Shown in pieces: positions 37,503-46,974 of a stretch of DNA of 64,000 bases. Within the stretch, counting starts at the first letter, position 1. The number at the start of each line of letters is the position of its first letter. The notes under the pieces were generated by a model, which saw only the letters and a list, made by a program, of their open reading frames with translations, ran no database searches and was not told where the DNA came from. A program made the translations under genes and the position numbers. Source of the DNA: KBS50 sp042666615 (lineage in GTDB: Bacteria; Actinomycetota; Actinomycetes; Mycobacteriales; Micromonosporaceae); contig NZ_JBHTDD010000003.1 in NCBI RefSeq assembly GCF_042666615.1, positions 124,001 to 188,000 of the forward strand, written 5' to 3'.

Positions 37503-37634
37503 CGGCGGACCTTCCGGGTGCGGGCGTTGTCAGCGGGTCACGCTGCCATGCGATCAGTGGTGGGCGCAACGACCTCAGCCGATGTACGACAAATCCCATC
37601 GGTCCGCCGGAACGCGGCCCGGTGACTTGAACCG

Positions 37635-38378
37635 GTGCCGGCCAGTTTCAAGAATGGCGCGGTGGATCCCACCGACCTGAAAACGCGGGCCCTCGCACTG
37701 CGGGCCGCCGGCAACACACCCAAGCAGATCGCCCGAGCGCTGGGCGTTCCCCGGGCCAGGGCCACCGCACTGGTACGCGGCGTCCCGGTGGCCAAGCCGA
37801 AGCGGCCGGAACCTGCCGACCTGCCGCTGGTCGGGTGCTGGATCACCCGGCAGTGGAGCAATGGCCTCACTATCGCCGATCGGCCCGCCGACTGGCTCGA
37901 CGACGCCGAACTTCCGCCGCTCGCGATGGGCGCCGGGTTGGCCAGCGTCGCCGTGGCCCGGGAGAACGACACCAACGGCATCACCGTGGGCGGCTTCCTG
38001 GTCGACACCTACTGCCTCGGCGCGAAGAACGCCCTCCGGGAGAACCTGGTCGATCGGGAAGACCTGATGTTCTACCTGGACGAGTTCTTCGGCGGCTACG
38101 ACACCGAACCGCTCGCCGCCCCGATCTCTCTCGCCCGCGAGGTGGTGTTCGGCGCCGTGGATTACGCCCGTGGCCTCGGCTTCGACCCGCATCCGGACTT
38201 CCGGCTCGCGGCACCGTACCTCGGCAGCTGGCAGCCACCCGGGCGGATCACATTCGGCCGCGAGGGCAAACCGTTCTTCCAACAGGGCCCGTACGACGAC
38301 CCGGACCGCGTCATGCGGACCCTGGACCGGACGATCGGCCCTGGCGACTACCACTTTTCGGTGGTGGCGACGGAGTGA
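37635..38378 (+). CDS. HTH-containing protein of unknown function
   Basis: The protein is 247 aa. The N-terminal segment (about 14-50) has a helix-turn-helix: LALRAAGNTPKQIARALGV. The remainder (about 62-247) has a pattern seen in SEC-C-associated proteins: FLVDTYCLGAKNALRENL and VVFGAVDYARGLGFDPHPDF. That relation is from memory and is not certain. GTG start 37635 lacks a strong ribosome site. It is divergent from the 211-aa gene by 132 bp and convergent with the 86-aa gene by 13 bp. Confidence 0.6.
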   Translation: MPASFKNGAVDPTDLKTRALALRAAGNTPKQIARALGVPRARATALVRGVPVAKPKRPEPADLPLVGCWITRQWSNGLTIADRPADWLDDAELPPLAMGAGLASVAVARENDTNGITVGGFLVDTYCLGAKNALRENLVDREDLMFYLDEFFGGYDTEPLAAPISLAREVVFGAVDYARGLGFDPHPDFRLAAPYLGSWQPPGRITFGREGKPFFQQGPYDDPDRVMRTLDRTIGPGDYHFSVVATE

Positions 38379-38391
38379 GCCCGTACGGGCA

Positions 38392-38652
38392 TCACAGGAC
38401 GGCGTTGTACTTCTCCGTCTGCGCGATGGCCGCCTGGATCAGGCCGGCACCCTCGCCGAACTTCTGCTTGGCGGCGCTGAGCTTGCCGATGGCGCCCATC
38501 ACGGCGGGCTGCTGGGTGCCGGCGGCCAACGCCTGAAGCACGGCGATGGCCTTGTCCACCTGGGCGTTCACCCCGGCGAGTTGGGCGAGCGCGGTGTCGG
38601 CCTCGGACTTGCCGTGGGCCAGGCCGGCCTTGATGTCTCCGATGGTTGCCAT
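38392..38652 (-). CDS. 86-aa helical protein of the FtsK-like operon
   Basis: Starts MATIGDIKAGLA and is predicted to form two helices joined by an AGTQQPA turn, like an ESX/WXG100 hairpin without the WXG. It is 57% identical to the protein at 33942-34202. ATG 38652 with GGGA upstream. It follows the coiled-coil membrane protein gene by 35 bp and so is the third gene of the FtsK-like transcription unit. It is a plausible substrate or partner of that ATPase; this is inference. Confidence 0.78.
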   Translation of the reverse strand: MATIGDIKAGLAHGKSEADTALAQLAGVNAQVDKAIAVLQALAAGTQQPAVMGAIGKLSAAKQKFGEGAGLIQAAIAQTEKYNAVL

Positions 38653-38687
38653 GGGGGTGTCCCTTCCCAGCTTTGATGTGTGGGGAT

Positions 38688-39380
38688 TCAGCCTCGGGTG
38701 GCGGCGATGAACATGAACCACAGGATCGGCATGCCGACAAAGCAGATCAGGCCGCCGGCTCGGGTCGACCGGATGCCACCGCCGCCTATCCGGGGCTGCC
38801 CGGCGAGCGTGATCGTCAGATAGCCGGCGAAGAACGCGAGAGCCGGCAGTCCACACAGCGACCAGGGCACGAGCTGCCAGGGAACGCGGCCGAGGTCGGC
38901 GTCGGGGCTGGCGGCGAACATCAGCAGCGACGCGATGGTGCCCAGGGTCGCGGCGGTGGCGTACACGAGCATGTTGCGGGCCAGCGGGCTGAGGCCCGGC
39001 AGCAGCGGCGGCTCGGCCGCGCGGCGGTGTGCCTGTTCGGCGGCGGCGTCGGCCGCGTCGGCGGCGGCCGTGGCTCGACGCAACGCCTCCGCCGGGTCCG
39101 TCACCGCGCTCGGCGCGACCCCGGCGAGGTGCGGATCGGGTAGCCGCAGGGTGCCCGCCAGTTGCTGGAGGTGCTGCCGCTGCACCGCGAGTCGGTGGGT
39201 GAGTTGATCGACCGCGGCCTGACCGGCGCGGGTGGTCGCGGCCTGCTGGTCCGCGCGGGTCCGTTCGTCGCGCAGCAACGCCGCCAGCCGGCGGGCGTTC
39301 TCGGTGTACGCGGCCCAGTCGGCCGGTCGGGGCGCCGGTCCGTCACCGGGGCGTACGGGATGAAAACGCGGTCCTGTCAT
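38688..39380 (-). CDS. Coiled-coil membrane protein coupled to the FtsK-like ATPase
   Basis: The protein is 230 aa. Residues about 20-125 are Ala/Arg/Gln-rich and helical (RLAALLRDERTRADQQAATT, LTHRLAVQRQHLQQLAGTLR). Three or four membrane helices follow (about 132-152, 165-185, and 205-226). ATG 39380 overlaps the FtsK-like stop by 4 bp (ATGA), which shows coupled synthesis. Not assigned to a named family. It could anchor the ATPase to the membrane, since that protein has no membrane helix. Confidence 0.72.
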   Translation of the reverse strand: MTGPRFHPVRPGDGPAPRPADWAAYTENARRLAALLRDERTRADQQAATTRAGQAAVDQLTHRLAVQRQHLQQLAGTLRLPDPHLAGVAPSAVTDPAEALRRATAAADAADAAAEQAHRRAAEPPLLPGLSPLARNMLVYATAATLGTIASLLMFAASPDADLGRVPWQLVPWSLCGLPALAFFAGYLTITLAGQPRIGGGGIRSTRAGGLICFVGMPILWFMFIAATRG

Positions 39381-42007
39381 GGCAGGTCGTCCATTTCGGC
39401 AAGGGTGCCCGGCCGGACGTAGGGGACGATCAGCGTCCGTCGGTTGTCGTGCCGGTCGATCAACAGCGCCCGGTTGGGCCGGGACTGCCAGTCGGTGGAA
39501 TAGTCGCCGAGCAGCGAACCCACCTCGTTGCCGGGAAGGTTGAGGGCCACCAGGTGGGCGACCTCCCCGCCACCGGTGGGGCCGAGGTCGTCGGTGAACC
39601 GGCTCAGGGTGCGCCACCAACCGAGCAGGTGGACGCCATGGGTCGGTCCGTTCGACAGCACCTGTCGCAGGTCGTCGTGCCCGGATCGGTAGGTGGTCGG
39701 GTCGCTGGCGGCCAGCAGGCTGCTGGCGCTGTCCGCCCCGAAGACGACGAGATAGGTGGTTGGTCCGTCCGGTCGGCCGTCGGAGACCGCCTGAGCCAGG
39801 TCGGTCAGCAGCCGGCGCAGCCGCGCGGTGGCGACGCTGTCGCACTCGTGGCCGGCCTCGGTGATCGCCTCGATGGTCGCGTCGGCGGCGTCATCGGCGG
39901 CGGCGACCAGTGGCGCCACCAGAAACCGTGCCGTGCCGGGTTGATGCTGGCGGGCCAAGCCGACCGTGGCCGCGTACAGGATGTCGGCCCCGACCTGCGA
40001 GGTGCCCAGGATGGCGACGTGGCTGCCCGGGGCGGCTTCCAGGGTGAACCCGGCGGAAGGCAGTCCCACGTCGACCGTGCGGCCGACAAGCGCCCGTCGC
40101 CGCCGTACGGCCGCGGACAGCCGTACGAACGTCGGGTCCTGGTCGGGGTGCTGCTCGGCGTAACCGGCGAACACCGCCGGCGGCGAATCCCCGGGCGGTC
40201 GGGCGTTCCACAGCAGATGCCGTTGCGTGGCGACCGACCGGGTGTCGGCGTTCGGGAAACGGACGACCCGGTTCGCCCCCGGAATGCCGGCGGCGGCGTT
40301 GACCACCGCGCTGCCGACCGGCAGACCGTCGGCGGCGTCGTTTAGCTGGTCGAGCATCCCGCCGCCACCGGCCAGCGCGATCCGCAACGGAAACTGTCCG
40401 AAGATCGATTCGGTCTTGGTGAACAGCGCCTCCACCCCGGCGACGGTCTGCGACGCCAGGATCAGGTGGACGCCGTACGAACGGCCCTTGCGCGCCAACT
40501 GCTCCAGCAGGCCCGCCGCCTGCCGGGCCACCGTGTCGTTGCCCTCGAACAGCACGTGGAACTCGTCGATCACCGCCACCAGTCGGGGCATCGCCACATC
40601 CGGGCGGCCGGTCCGCAGGTCGGCGAGCTTCGTCACCCCGGCCCGCTTCAATTCGCTCGCCCGCCGGCTCATCTCGCGCACCAGGTGCCGCAACACCGCC
40701 AGGCCGTACTCACGGTCCGACTCGATGCCGACCGTACGGGCGTGCGGGATCCACGTCGGGTCCACCGCGGTCGGGGTGAACTCGGCGAACGACACGCCCT
40801 CCTTGAAGTCGAGCAGATACAGACCCAGCTCGTCGGGGGAGTAGCGCGAGGCCAGGCCGTACAACACGTCCAGCAGGAACACCGTCTTGCCGGAGCCGGT
40901 CCGACCACCCACCAGCCAGTGCGGGGTCGTGTCGTCCAACGCCAGGACGCAGTCGGTGTGCCCGTCCCGTCCCACCACCGTCCGAAGTCCGGTGATGGAT
41001 GACTCCTGCCAGATCTCGGTCGGCATTAACGCTTGGAAGTCGGTCGACGCCCGCACCCGGGCCGTCTTCGCCAGCCGTCGGCAGATCAACTCCACCAGGT
41101 CGTCCGGCGGCCCGTCGTCCAGCCGGACGGGGAGCGGCAGGCCGGAACTATCCGGGTTGAACCGGTGTGGTCCGGGTGGCTCCGAGATCGTGAAAAGCCC
41201 GCCCTTGACGGCCGTCAATTGGGTCGTACCGTCCAGTCTCGGTGTGGAAGGCCAGCCCGGCGGCTGCGGCGGCGGGTAGCCGGCGAGCAGCAGGTGGACA
41301 CCCGCCGCCGAACCCGCGTGGGCGATCGCCGCCAACCGCGACCATTCTGTGCGTCCCGCGCCTTCCGGCGGTGCCGCACAGCAGACCAACAGCACTGGCG
41401 AGTGCATCGGACCCGTCGGTGCCCGTTCGATCCGGTCCTCGGCCTCGTCGAGGACGCGCTGGAAGCCGGGCAGGTCGGTGGCCGGCCGTGGCCAAGCCTC
41501 CGCGTCCATCATGTCCCGGAAGGGGGAGAAGGCCGCACCCAGCGTGGCGCCGTCCACGGTGGCCACCCGAACGGCGTCTTCCGGCAGCGCGGCGAGCACC
41601 CGGAGCAGGATCCCACGCAGCCAGCCGGCGACCGCCGCGTCCCGGATATCCGTGTCGATGGCGAGGTGCCCGGCGCCGACGAAGGGGACCACGATGTCGA
41701 TGGAGGTTCCCGCCACGGGCGTCGTGTCGCCCAGCCGGATGGTCATGGGACGGGTGGGGACGGCGTCGATCCCGGTGGGCAGGTCGAGGGGGGAGGGGTC
41801 CCATCGGCAGCCGAGCCAGCCGGGTGCCAGCGTCGGCGCCAACCGCCGCATGTCGGCGGCCAAGCGTCGAGCCTCCGCGCTCGACGGGGACGGCGCCAAG
41901 GCCGGTGCGCCGCCCTCCCGCAGTCGGACCCGCGCGGCCTCGACGTGCGACACGGCCTCCCGGTGCGCCGCGACCGCACGCCCGAATGCCGAGGTCACCG
42001 ACTCCAT
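39377..42007 (-). CDS. FtsK/SpoIIIE-family ATPase with EccC-like multi-domain layout
   Basis: The protein is 876 aa. A short N-terminal coiled coil (1-60) is followed by a first, degenerate ATPase-like region (about 85-290). A complete FtsK domain (about 330-600) carries Walker A GGRTGSGKT (367-375) and Walker B LVAVIDEFHVL (Asp481-Glu482), with LILASQ after it. A third region (about 645-870) has a broken P-loop, GTSQVGAD (668-675). This one-active, two-degenerate arrangement is like EccC of type VII secretion, but there are no membrane helices. Gene order ATPase - coiled-coil membrane protein - 86-aa protein suggests a small export or translocation system. Confidence 0.85.
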   Translation of the reverse strand: MESVTSAFGRAVAAHREAVSHVEAARVRLREGGAPALAPSPSSAEARRLAADMRRLAPTLAPGWLGCRWDPSPLDLPTGIDAVPTRPMTIRLGDTTPVAGTSIDIVVPFVGAGHLAIDTDIRDAAVAGWLRGILLRVLAALPEDAVRVATVDGATLGAAFSPFRDMMDAEAWPRPATDLPGFQRVLDEAEDRIERAPTGPMHSPVLLVCCAAPPEGAGRTEWSRLAAIAHAGSAAGVHLLLAGYPPPQPPGWPSTPRLDGTTQLTAVKGGLFTISEPPGPHRFNPDSSGLPLPVRLDDGPPDDLVELICRRLAKTARVRASTDFQALMPTEIWQESSITGLRTVVGRDGHTDCVLALDDTTPHWLVGGRTGSGKTVFLLDVLYGLASRYSPDELGLYLLDFKEGVSFAEFTPTAVDPTWIPHARTVGIESDREYGLAVLRHLVREMSRRASELKRAGVTKLADLRTGRPDVAMPRLVAVIDEFHVLFEGNDTVARQAAGLLEQLARKGRSYGVHLILASQTVAGVEALFTKTESIFGQFPLRIALAGGGGMLDQLNDAADGLPVGSAVVNAAAGIPGANRVVRFPNADTRSVATQRHLLWNARPPGDSPPAVFAGYAEQHPDQDPTFVRLSAAVRRRRALVGRTVDVGLPSAGFTLEAAPGSHVAILGTSQVGADILYAATVGLARQHQPGTARFLVAPLVAAADDAADATIEAITEAGHECDSVATARLRRLLTDLAQAVSDGRPDGPTTYLVVFGADSASSLLAASDPTTYRSGHDDLRQVLSNGPTHGVHLLGWWRTLSRFTDDLGPTGGGEVAHLVALNLPGNEVGSLLGDYSTDWQSRPNRALLIDRHDNRRTLIVPYVRPGTLAEMDDLP

Positions 42008-42333
42008 GGCTGGACTCCTCCGAACCGATCGATCTCGGCCTTTCCCGCGACCATACCCAAGGACGCCACTGTCCGTCAGTCCCGTGTCGCGCTGTGTCAG
42101 TCGTCGTCAACGTCAGTCGACCGGCGCTGACGGGCCGCCGTGAACGATTGGCGGTGGCCACCGATTAGCTCCCTGCGGATCTCCGTGCTCGCCGGGCTGC
42201 TCGGTTCAGCGATTTCTCAGCCGGTCCGGATAGGATCCGCCGGGACGGCGCGTTACCAGCGCGCCACGGGCGTGACCATCGCGCCTCGACCAGAGCCCGG
42301 CCCGCGGCAGCGGGCCCTTCCCAGGAGAGCACC

Positions 42334-43317
42334 GTGGTCTTCAAGAAGATGTTGAGCGCCTTCGGCGTCGGCGGCCCCAGCGTCGACACCGTCCTGGACA
42401 ACCCGAACACCCGACCCGGTCTCGCGTTGACCGGTCAGGTGCGGATCAAGGGTGGCTCCCAGTCGGTCGACCTCGACGGCGTCACCCTCTCCCTGGTTAC
42501 CCGGGTGGAGGTGGAGGGGCACGACACCGAGTACGACGCCATGGTGGAGTTTCACCGCCTGCCGGTCGCCGGGCGGATGCAGCTCGCCGCGGAACAGGAC
42601 CTGGCCATCCCGTTCCAGTTCCCGGTGCCGTGGGAAACGCCAATCACCGACGTGTACGGCCAGCGACTGCGTGGCATGACGATGGGCCTGCGCACCGAGC
42701 TGGCGGTGGCCCGGGCGGTGGACAAGGGCGACCTCGACCACGTCGCGGTGCATCCGCTGCCCATCCACGAACGGATCCTCGAGGCGTTCTCGCGGCTGGG
42801 CTTCCAGTTCAAGAACGCCGATCTGGAGCGCGGGCGGATCGCCAACGTGCGGCAGACCCTGCCGTTCTATCAGGAGATCGAGTTCTTCGCCGCGCCGCAG
42901 TACGCGCATTCGATGCGTGAGGTCGAGCTGACCTTCGTCACCAACGAGTCCGGCGTGGACATCGTCCTGGAGGCTGACAAGCGGGGCGGTTTCCTCCGGC
43001 CTGGCCACGACAGCTACGGGCGCTACTCGGTGCCACACGCCGACACGGACCGGGTGGACTGGACACAGCAGCTCGACGGATGGCTCAACCAGTTGGCCTC
43101 CAGCCGTGGCGGGCACGGCTTCGGTGGCCATCCTGGTTACCCGCCGGCCCAGCACGGATACGGTCACGGCCACGGCCGGGGTGGCGGCATGGGGGCAATG
43201 GGCGGCATGGTCGCCGGTGGTCTGCTGGGCGTGGCCGGTGGAATGGTGGCCGGCGAAATGATCGAGGACGCGTTCGACGGCGACGGCGGGGACTTCGGCG
43301 ACTTCGGCGAGGAGTGA
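42334..43317 (+). CDS. Spo0M-type sporulation protein (arrestin-like fold)
   Basis: The protein is 327 aa. The N-terminal 220 residues follow the Spo0M pattern (MLSAFGVGGPSVDTVLDNP, PGLALTGQVRIKGG, PFQFPVPWETPI, then QFKNADLERGRI). A Gly/His-rich tail (about 265-310) includes HGYGHGHGRGGG and ends in acidic FGDFGEE. GTG 42334 has AGGAGA 5 nt upstream. It is divergent from the FtsK-like gene, with 326 bp between them holding no gene. Confidence 0.9.
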   Translation: MVFKKMLSAFGVGGPSVDTVLDNPNTRPGLALTGQVRIKGGSQSVDLDGVTLSLVTRVEVEGHDTEYDAMVEFHRLPVAGRMQLAAEQDLAIPFQFPVPWETPITDVYGQRLRGMTMGLRTELAVARAVDKGDLDHVAVHPLPIHERILEAFSRLGFQFKNADLERGRIANVRQTLPFYQEIEFFAAPQYAHSMREVELTFVTNESGVDIVLEADKRGGFLRPGHDSYGRYSVPHADTDRVDWTQQLDGWLNQLASSRGGHGFGGHPGYPPAQHGYGHGHGRGGGMGAMGGMVAGGLLGVAGGMVAGEMIEDAFDGDGGDFGDFGEE

Positions 43318-43402
43318 GCCGGGCGTACCCAGGTGATCCGGGGGTGGCGGCGCGGACCCGGCCCCCAGGTCGACACTGGCCCTATGCCAACCGGCTACAC
43401 GA

Positions 43403-43434
43403 CCGCGGCCTCCGGGATGTCCCGGAGGCCGCGG
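43403..43434. terminator. Bidirectional hairpin between convergent genes
   Basis: Perfect 15-bp arms (43403-43417 and 43420-43434) around TG, followed by TTCT on the plus strand. Between the Spo0M and 126-aa membrane protein ends. Confidence 0.8.
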
Positions 43435-43487
43435 TTCTGGCCGTTGGTGCACCGATGGTCCGTCCACGCGGGACGGACCGCCGGCCA

Positions 43488-43868
43488 CTAACGGCTGCCG
43501 TGCCGCCACGAGCTGGCCAGCTTCGCCAGACCGCGGCTACCCAGGTAGGCGATCGTCAGCAGGGTGATCAGCCACCATGCCTGGTTGGCGCGGAACGGGT
43601 CCACACCCGTTGCCGGGCTCGTGTCGACCAGGTACGAGGCGAGCAACACACCGCCGACCGCGGCCAGGTAGACCCAGAACTCGGAGGACAACACCGACGG
43701 CTTGGTCTCGGTGCCCCGAGCCGGCATCCGTCCGTCGCGCGTCTCCCGGCCGGCCGGCATGTCGTGCGTATGCGCGGACGGCATCTGCCGGGTGGGCATG
43801 TCGGGCATCTGCCGTTCGGTATCCGGCATCCGCGCGGTCGCCCTGTTCATCTGCGACTGGGTACTCAT
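43488..43868 (-). CDS. Small membrane protein with Met/Pro/Arg-rich N terminus
   Basis: The protein is 126 aa from ATG 43868 (GAGGAGGTAGAG just before it). The first about 60 residues are polar with repeated Met-Pro steps (RMPDTERQMPDMPTRQMPS). Two membrane helices (about 65-83 and 97-115) follow. Function unknown. Confidence 0.7.
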   Translation of the reverse strand: MSTQSQMNRATARMPDTERQMPDMPTRQMPSAHTHDMPAGRETRDGRMPARGTETKPSVLSSEFWVYLAAVGGVLLASYLVDTSPATGVDPFRANQAWWLITLLTIAYLGSRGLAKLASSWRHGSR

Positions 43869-44086
43869 CTCTACCTCCTCGGATTCGATGAGTTCGTCGG
43901 ATTCGAGGAGCATCGCCCCGAACCACCCGGACGCGGCCGTCGCGGACCACGACCAGGCGCCGGTGGGTTTCCCGGTCGGCCGGCGGGCAAACGAATATCG
44001 GGTCTGGCCTGGCGTTTATCCGCGCCGGCGGCGGGCACGTCAGCGCTTTTGGCGGTACGACCGCGAGCCGAAGCGAGGTGAGGAAC

Positions 44087-44488
44087 GTGCGAGACGACGC
44101 GGCACGGTCGGGGCAGGACATCGGCGGACAGCTCGACCCGGCCGACTACGGGCCGGATGCGGCGGACGAGGTGACGCTGCCCGCCGCGGACGAACGGCGC
44201 GAAGCACACGCACACGACATCGACGACCCCGCGGACGCGAGGGTGGATCCGGACGTACTCCGGGACGGAGGACCCACCCGGGGCCACGGCGCCATCACCA
44301 CAACCGGCGGACGGGCGGGCCCGGCCAACGTGCACCGCAGGCCGCGGACATCGGACCGGGCCGGTGGTCGGGTCGCCCCGACCACCACCGGCGACGCGAC
44401 CACCGGCGGGATGGACGTCCCGAGCAGCGGATCGACAAGCGACCAGTCCGGCCGGGCCAGCCAGATCGACAACGCCAGCGAACGCTGA
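44087..44488 (+). CDS. Hypothetical low-complexity polar protein
   Basis: The protein is 133 aa from GTG 44087, which has GAGGTGAGG upstream. It is rich in Asp, Gly, Thr and Arg with no hydrophobic core, so probably disordered. Repeated ITTTGGRAGP and TTTGDATTGG stretches near residues 72 and 103. No family. Short intergenic tandem repeats and a palindrome follow. Confidence 0.5.
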   Translation: MRDDAARSGQDIGGQLDPADYGPDAADEVTLPAADERREAHAHDIDDPADARVDPDVLRDGGPTRGHGAITTTGGRAGPANVHRRPRTSDRAGGRVAPTTTGDATTGGMDVPSSGSTSDQSGRASQIDNASER

Positions 44489-44493
44489 GCCGT

Positions 44494-44535
44494 GCCCGCC
44501 CGCGCTCGCCCGCCCGCGCTCGCCCGCCCGCGCTT
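44494..44535. repeat. Three 14-bp tandem repeats
   Basis: GCCCGCCCGCGCTC at 44494-44507 and 44508-44521, and a third unit to 44535 with the last base T. Begins 5 bp after the preceding stop. Confidence 0.8.
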
Positions 44536-44546
44536 GCCCGTCTGTT

Positions 44547-44602
44547 GATCTAGGGCAGATGGTCGTGAGTTGATCTCCATTCACGACCATCTGCCCTAGA
44601 TC
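44547..44602. repeat. Palindromic element, copy 2
   Basis: Arms 44547-44570 and 44579-44602 pair over 24 bp with one G-T. Arms and loop differ from copy 1 (15656-15713) at two bases. It begins after TT and lies 29 bp from the stop of the HelD-type gene, so it may serve as that gene's terminator. Confidence 0.9.
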
Positions 44603-44631
44603 GACGGGGAGGGGGCGCCGGGGGGAGGGGG

Positions 44632-46974
44632 CTAAGCGTGCTCCGGGTCGGTGAGCCGGAGGATGCCCAGTCGCTGGGTCGCGCGGGTGAGCGCGACGTA
44701 CAGGTCGCTGAGCCCGCGCGCGGACTCGGCCACGATCCGGTCCGGGTCGACCACCAGCACCGAGTCGAACTCCAGGCCCTTGGCCTGCCCGACGCTGAGC
44801 ACCACCACCCGGCGGTCCAGGTCCGGGTCCGCGCCCACCGCCACGTCCGGCACGGCCGCCGCCACCACGGCACCCAGCCGGTCCAGGCCGGAGGCGGGGA
44901 CCAGCACCCCGAGCCGGCCGTCGCCCACCTCGGCGACCTCGGCCGCCACCTGCTCCACCAGCCGCGCCGAGAGGTCCGCGGCGTCGGGGACCAGCACCTC
45001 CCACGGGGGTACGCCGGTCTCCCGGACCGACCGGGGCGGTTCCAGCGTCGGGTCGATGTCGGCGAGGACCTTCGCCGCCAGCGCCATGATCTCGCTGGGG
45101 GTCCGGTAGCTGACGGTCAGCTCCGCCAGCCGCCACCGGTCGGCCACGTACGGCCCGAGGACGTCCCGCCAGGAGGCCGCGCCGGACAGCGCGCCGGTCT
45201 GGGCGACGTCACCGACCACGGTCATCGACCGGCTCGGGCAGCGGCGCATCAGCAGCCGCCACGCCATGGCCGAGAGTTCCTGCGCCTCGTCCACGATCAC
45301 GTGTCCGAACGCCCACCGTCGGTCCCGGGCGGCCCGCTGGGCGGTGGTCAGCCGCTCCGCGTACTCATGCCGTTCGGCCAGCCGGTCGGCGTCCAGCAGG
45401 TCGGTGACCGTGAGGATCTCGCTCTCCGCCTCGTCCTCGAACTCGAACGACTCGGAGCCCTTGGCGATCTCCAGGGCTCCCTCGGCGTACTCGATCCTGC
45501 GCCGGCGCTCCCGCTCCTCGGCCGCTGCGCGGTCCCGGTCGTCCTCGCCGAGCAGTTCGGCCGCCTCGTCGAGCAGCGGCGCGTCGGCGGGCGTCCAGCC
45601 GTCCGGCTCGGCGCGCAGCAGCAGGCCGCGTTCGGCCTCGGTGAACCGTGACGCGGCGGAGGCGATCGCCTCCGCCGAACCGAACAGGTCGGCAAGCAGC
45701 CGCTGCGGGGTGAGCACCGGCCACAGGTGGTCCAGCGCCGCCCGTACGGCCGGATTGTCCCGCAGTTCGCGTCGCACCTCGGCGAGGTCGGCCTCGCTCA
45801 GCAACTGCGGATCGCCGGGTGCGTCGTCGCCGCCGAGCGGATCGTCGGCGTACGGGTCGAGGCCGATCCGGTCGGCGAGCTGGTCCGCCAGCGCGTGCAC
45901 GATCTCGATGTCGAACAGCGGTCGGGCCTCGTTGTGCGGCTTGCCGGTGCGGCGGGCCCGGTCGCGGGCCGCCTCGACGGTCGCCCGGTCCAGCTCCAGC
46001 GTGATGTCCTCGTCGACCGGTATGGGCATCGGCTCGTCGGGCAACAGCTGCCGGTTCCGCACCGCGGCGGCCAGCACCTCCACCATGTCGGCCCGTCCCT
46101 TCACCTCAGCGGTCTCCGGCGACTCCGGGTGCTGCGCCCGGACCCCGGGGAAGAGGTCGCCGACGGTGCCGAGCAGCACGCCGGTCTCGGCCAGCGACGG
46201 CAGGACGTGCGCGATGTAGCGAAGGAACGTCGCGTTCGGACCGACGATCAGCACGCCGCGGCTGGCGAGCTGCTGCCGGTACGTGTAGAGCAGGTAGGCG
46301 GCGCGGTGCAGCGCCACGGCGGTCTTGCCGGTGCCGGGCCCGCCCTGGACCACAAGCACTCCGCTCAGGTCGGCGCGGATAACCCGGTCCTGTTCGGCCT
46401 GGATGGTCTGCACGATGTCGCCCATCCGCCCGGTCCGGCTGGCGTTGAGCGCGGCGAGCAGAGCCGCCTCCCCGGTCAGTTCCGACGGGCCGTCGGTGCG
46501 CGCCGCGTCGAGGTCGAGCACCTCGTCGTCGATGGCGGTGACCTCGCGCAGCCGGGTGCGGATGTGCCGGCGTCGGCGTACTCCGTCCGGCGCGGCGGCG
46601 GTGGCCAGGTAGAAGGGCCGGGCGGCGGGCGCCCGCCAGTCCATAAGCAACGGCTCGTGGTCACCGTCGGTGTCGAAGATGCCGATTCGGCCGATGTAGC
46701 GCGGCGGCCCGTCGACCACGTCGATCCGGCCGAAGCACAGGCCGTTCTCCACCGCGCCGAGCCGGTCGATCTGGTCGGCGTACATCGCCACCATGGCGTC
46801 GCGTTGGGACCGTTCCTGCTGGGTGCCGCCCGTGGCGCGGAGCGCCTGGTCGAGGCGTTGGCGGGACTGCTCGCGCAGGTCGTCCAGCCGGTCGTAGAGG
46901 GTCGAGACGTACGCCCGCTCCCGCGCCAGCTCGGTGGCGTGACGCTCGTCAATCTCGATAGACTGACTTGACAA
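44632..46974 (-). CDS. HelD/HelR-type RNA polymerase-recycling UvrD-like ATPase
   Basis: The protein is 780 aa. The N-terminal 70 residues form the antiparallel coiled coil that enters the polymerase secondary channel (ERAYVSTLYDRLDDLREQSR). Walker A QGGPGTGKTAVALHRAAYLL is near residue 213; helicase motifs VIVDEAQELSAMAWR, VVGDVAQTGAL and VALTRATQRLG follow. Proteins of this type release stalled or rifampicin-bound polymerase in actinobacteria. Start TTG 46974 with AGGGGG 5 nt before. A 24-bp palindrome stands after its stop. Confidence 0.92.
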   Translation of the reverse strand: MSSQSIEIDERHATELARERAYVSTLYDRLDDLREQSRQRLDQALRATGGTQQERSQRDAMVAMYADQIDRLGAVENGLCFGRIDVVDGPPRYIGRIGIFDTDGDHEPLLMDWRAPAARPFYLATAAAPDGVRRRRHIRTRLREVTAIDDEVLDLDAARTDGPSELTGEAALLAALNASRTGRMGDIVQTIQAEQDRVIRADLSGVLVVQGGPGTGKTAVALHRAAYLLYTYRQQLASRGVLIVGPNATFLRYIAHVLPSLAETGVLLGTVGDLFPGVRAQHPESPETAEVKGRADMVEVLAAAVRNRQLLPDEPMPIPVDEDITLELDRATVEAARDRARRTGKPHNEARPLFDIEIVHALADQLADRIGLDPYADDPLGGDDAPGDPQLLSEADLAEVRRELRDNPAVRAALDHLWPVLTPQRLLADLFGSAEAIASAASRFTEAERGLLLRAEPDGWTPADAPLLDEAAELLGEDDRDRAAAEERERRRRIEYAEGALEIAKGSESFEFEDEAESEILTVTDLLDADRLAERHEYAERLTTAQRAARDRRWAFGHVIVDEAQELSAMAWRLLMRRCPSRSMTVVGDVAQTGALSGAASWRDVLGPYVADRWRLAELTVSYRTPSEIMALAAKVLADIDPTLEPPRSVRETGVPPWEVLVPDAADLSARLVEQVAAEVAEVGDGRLGVLVPASGLDRLGAVVAAAVPDVAVGADPDLDRRVVVLSVGQAKGLEFDSVLVVDPDRIVAESARGLSDLYVALTRATQRLGILRLTDPEHA

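Noticed and set aside
39449..41002. Plus-strand frames opposite the FtsK-like gene
   Set aside because: Their composition is that of antisense GC-rich codons; the minus strand has motifs and correct frame coupling.
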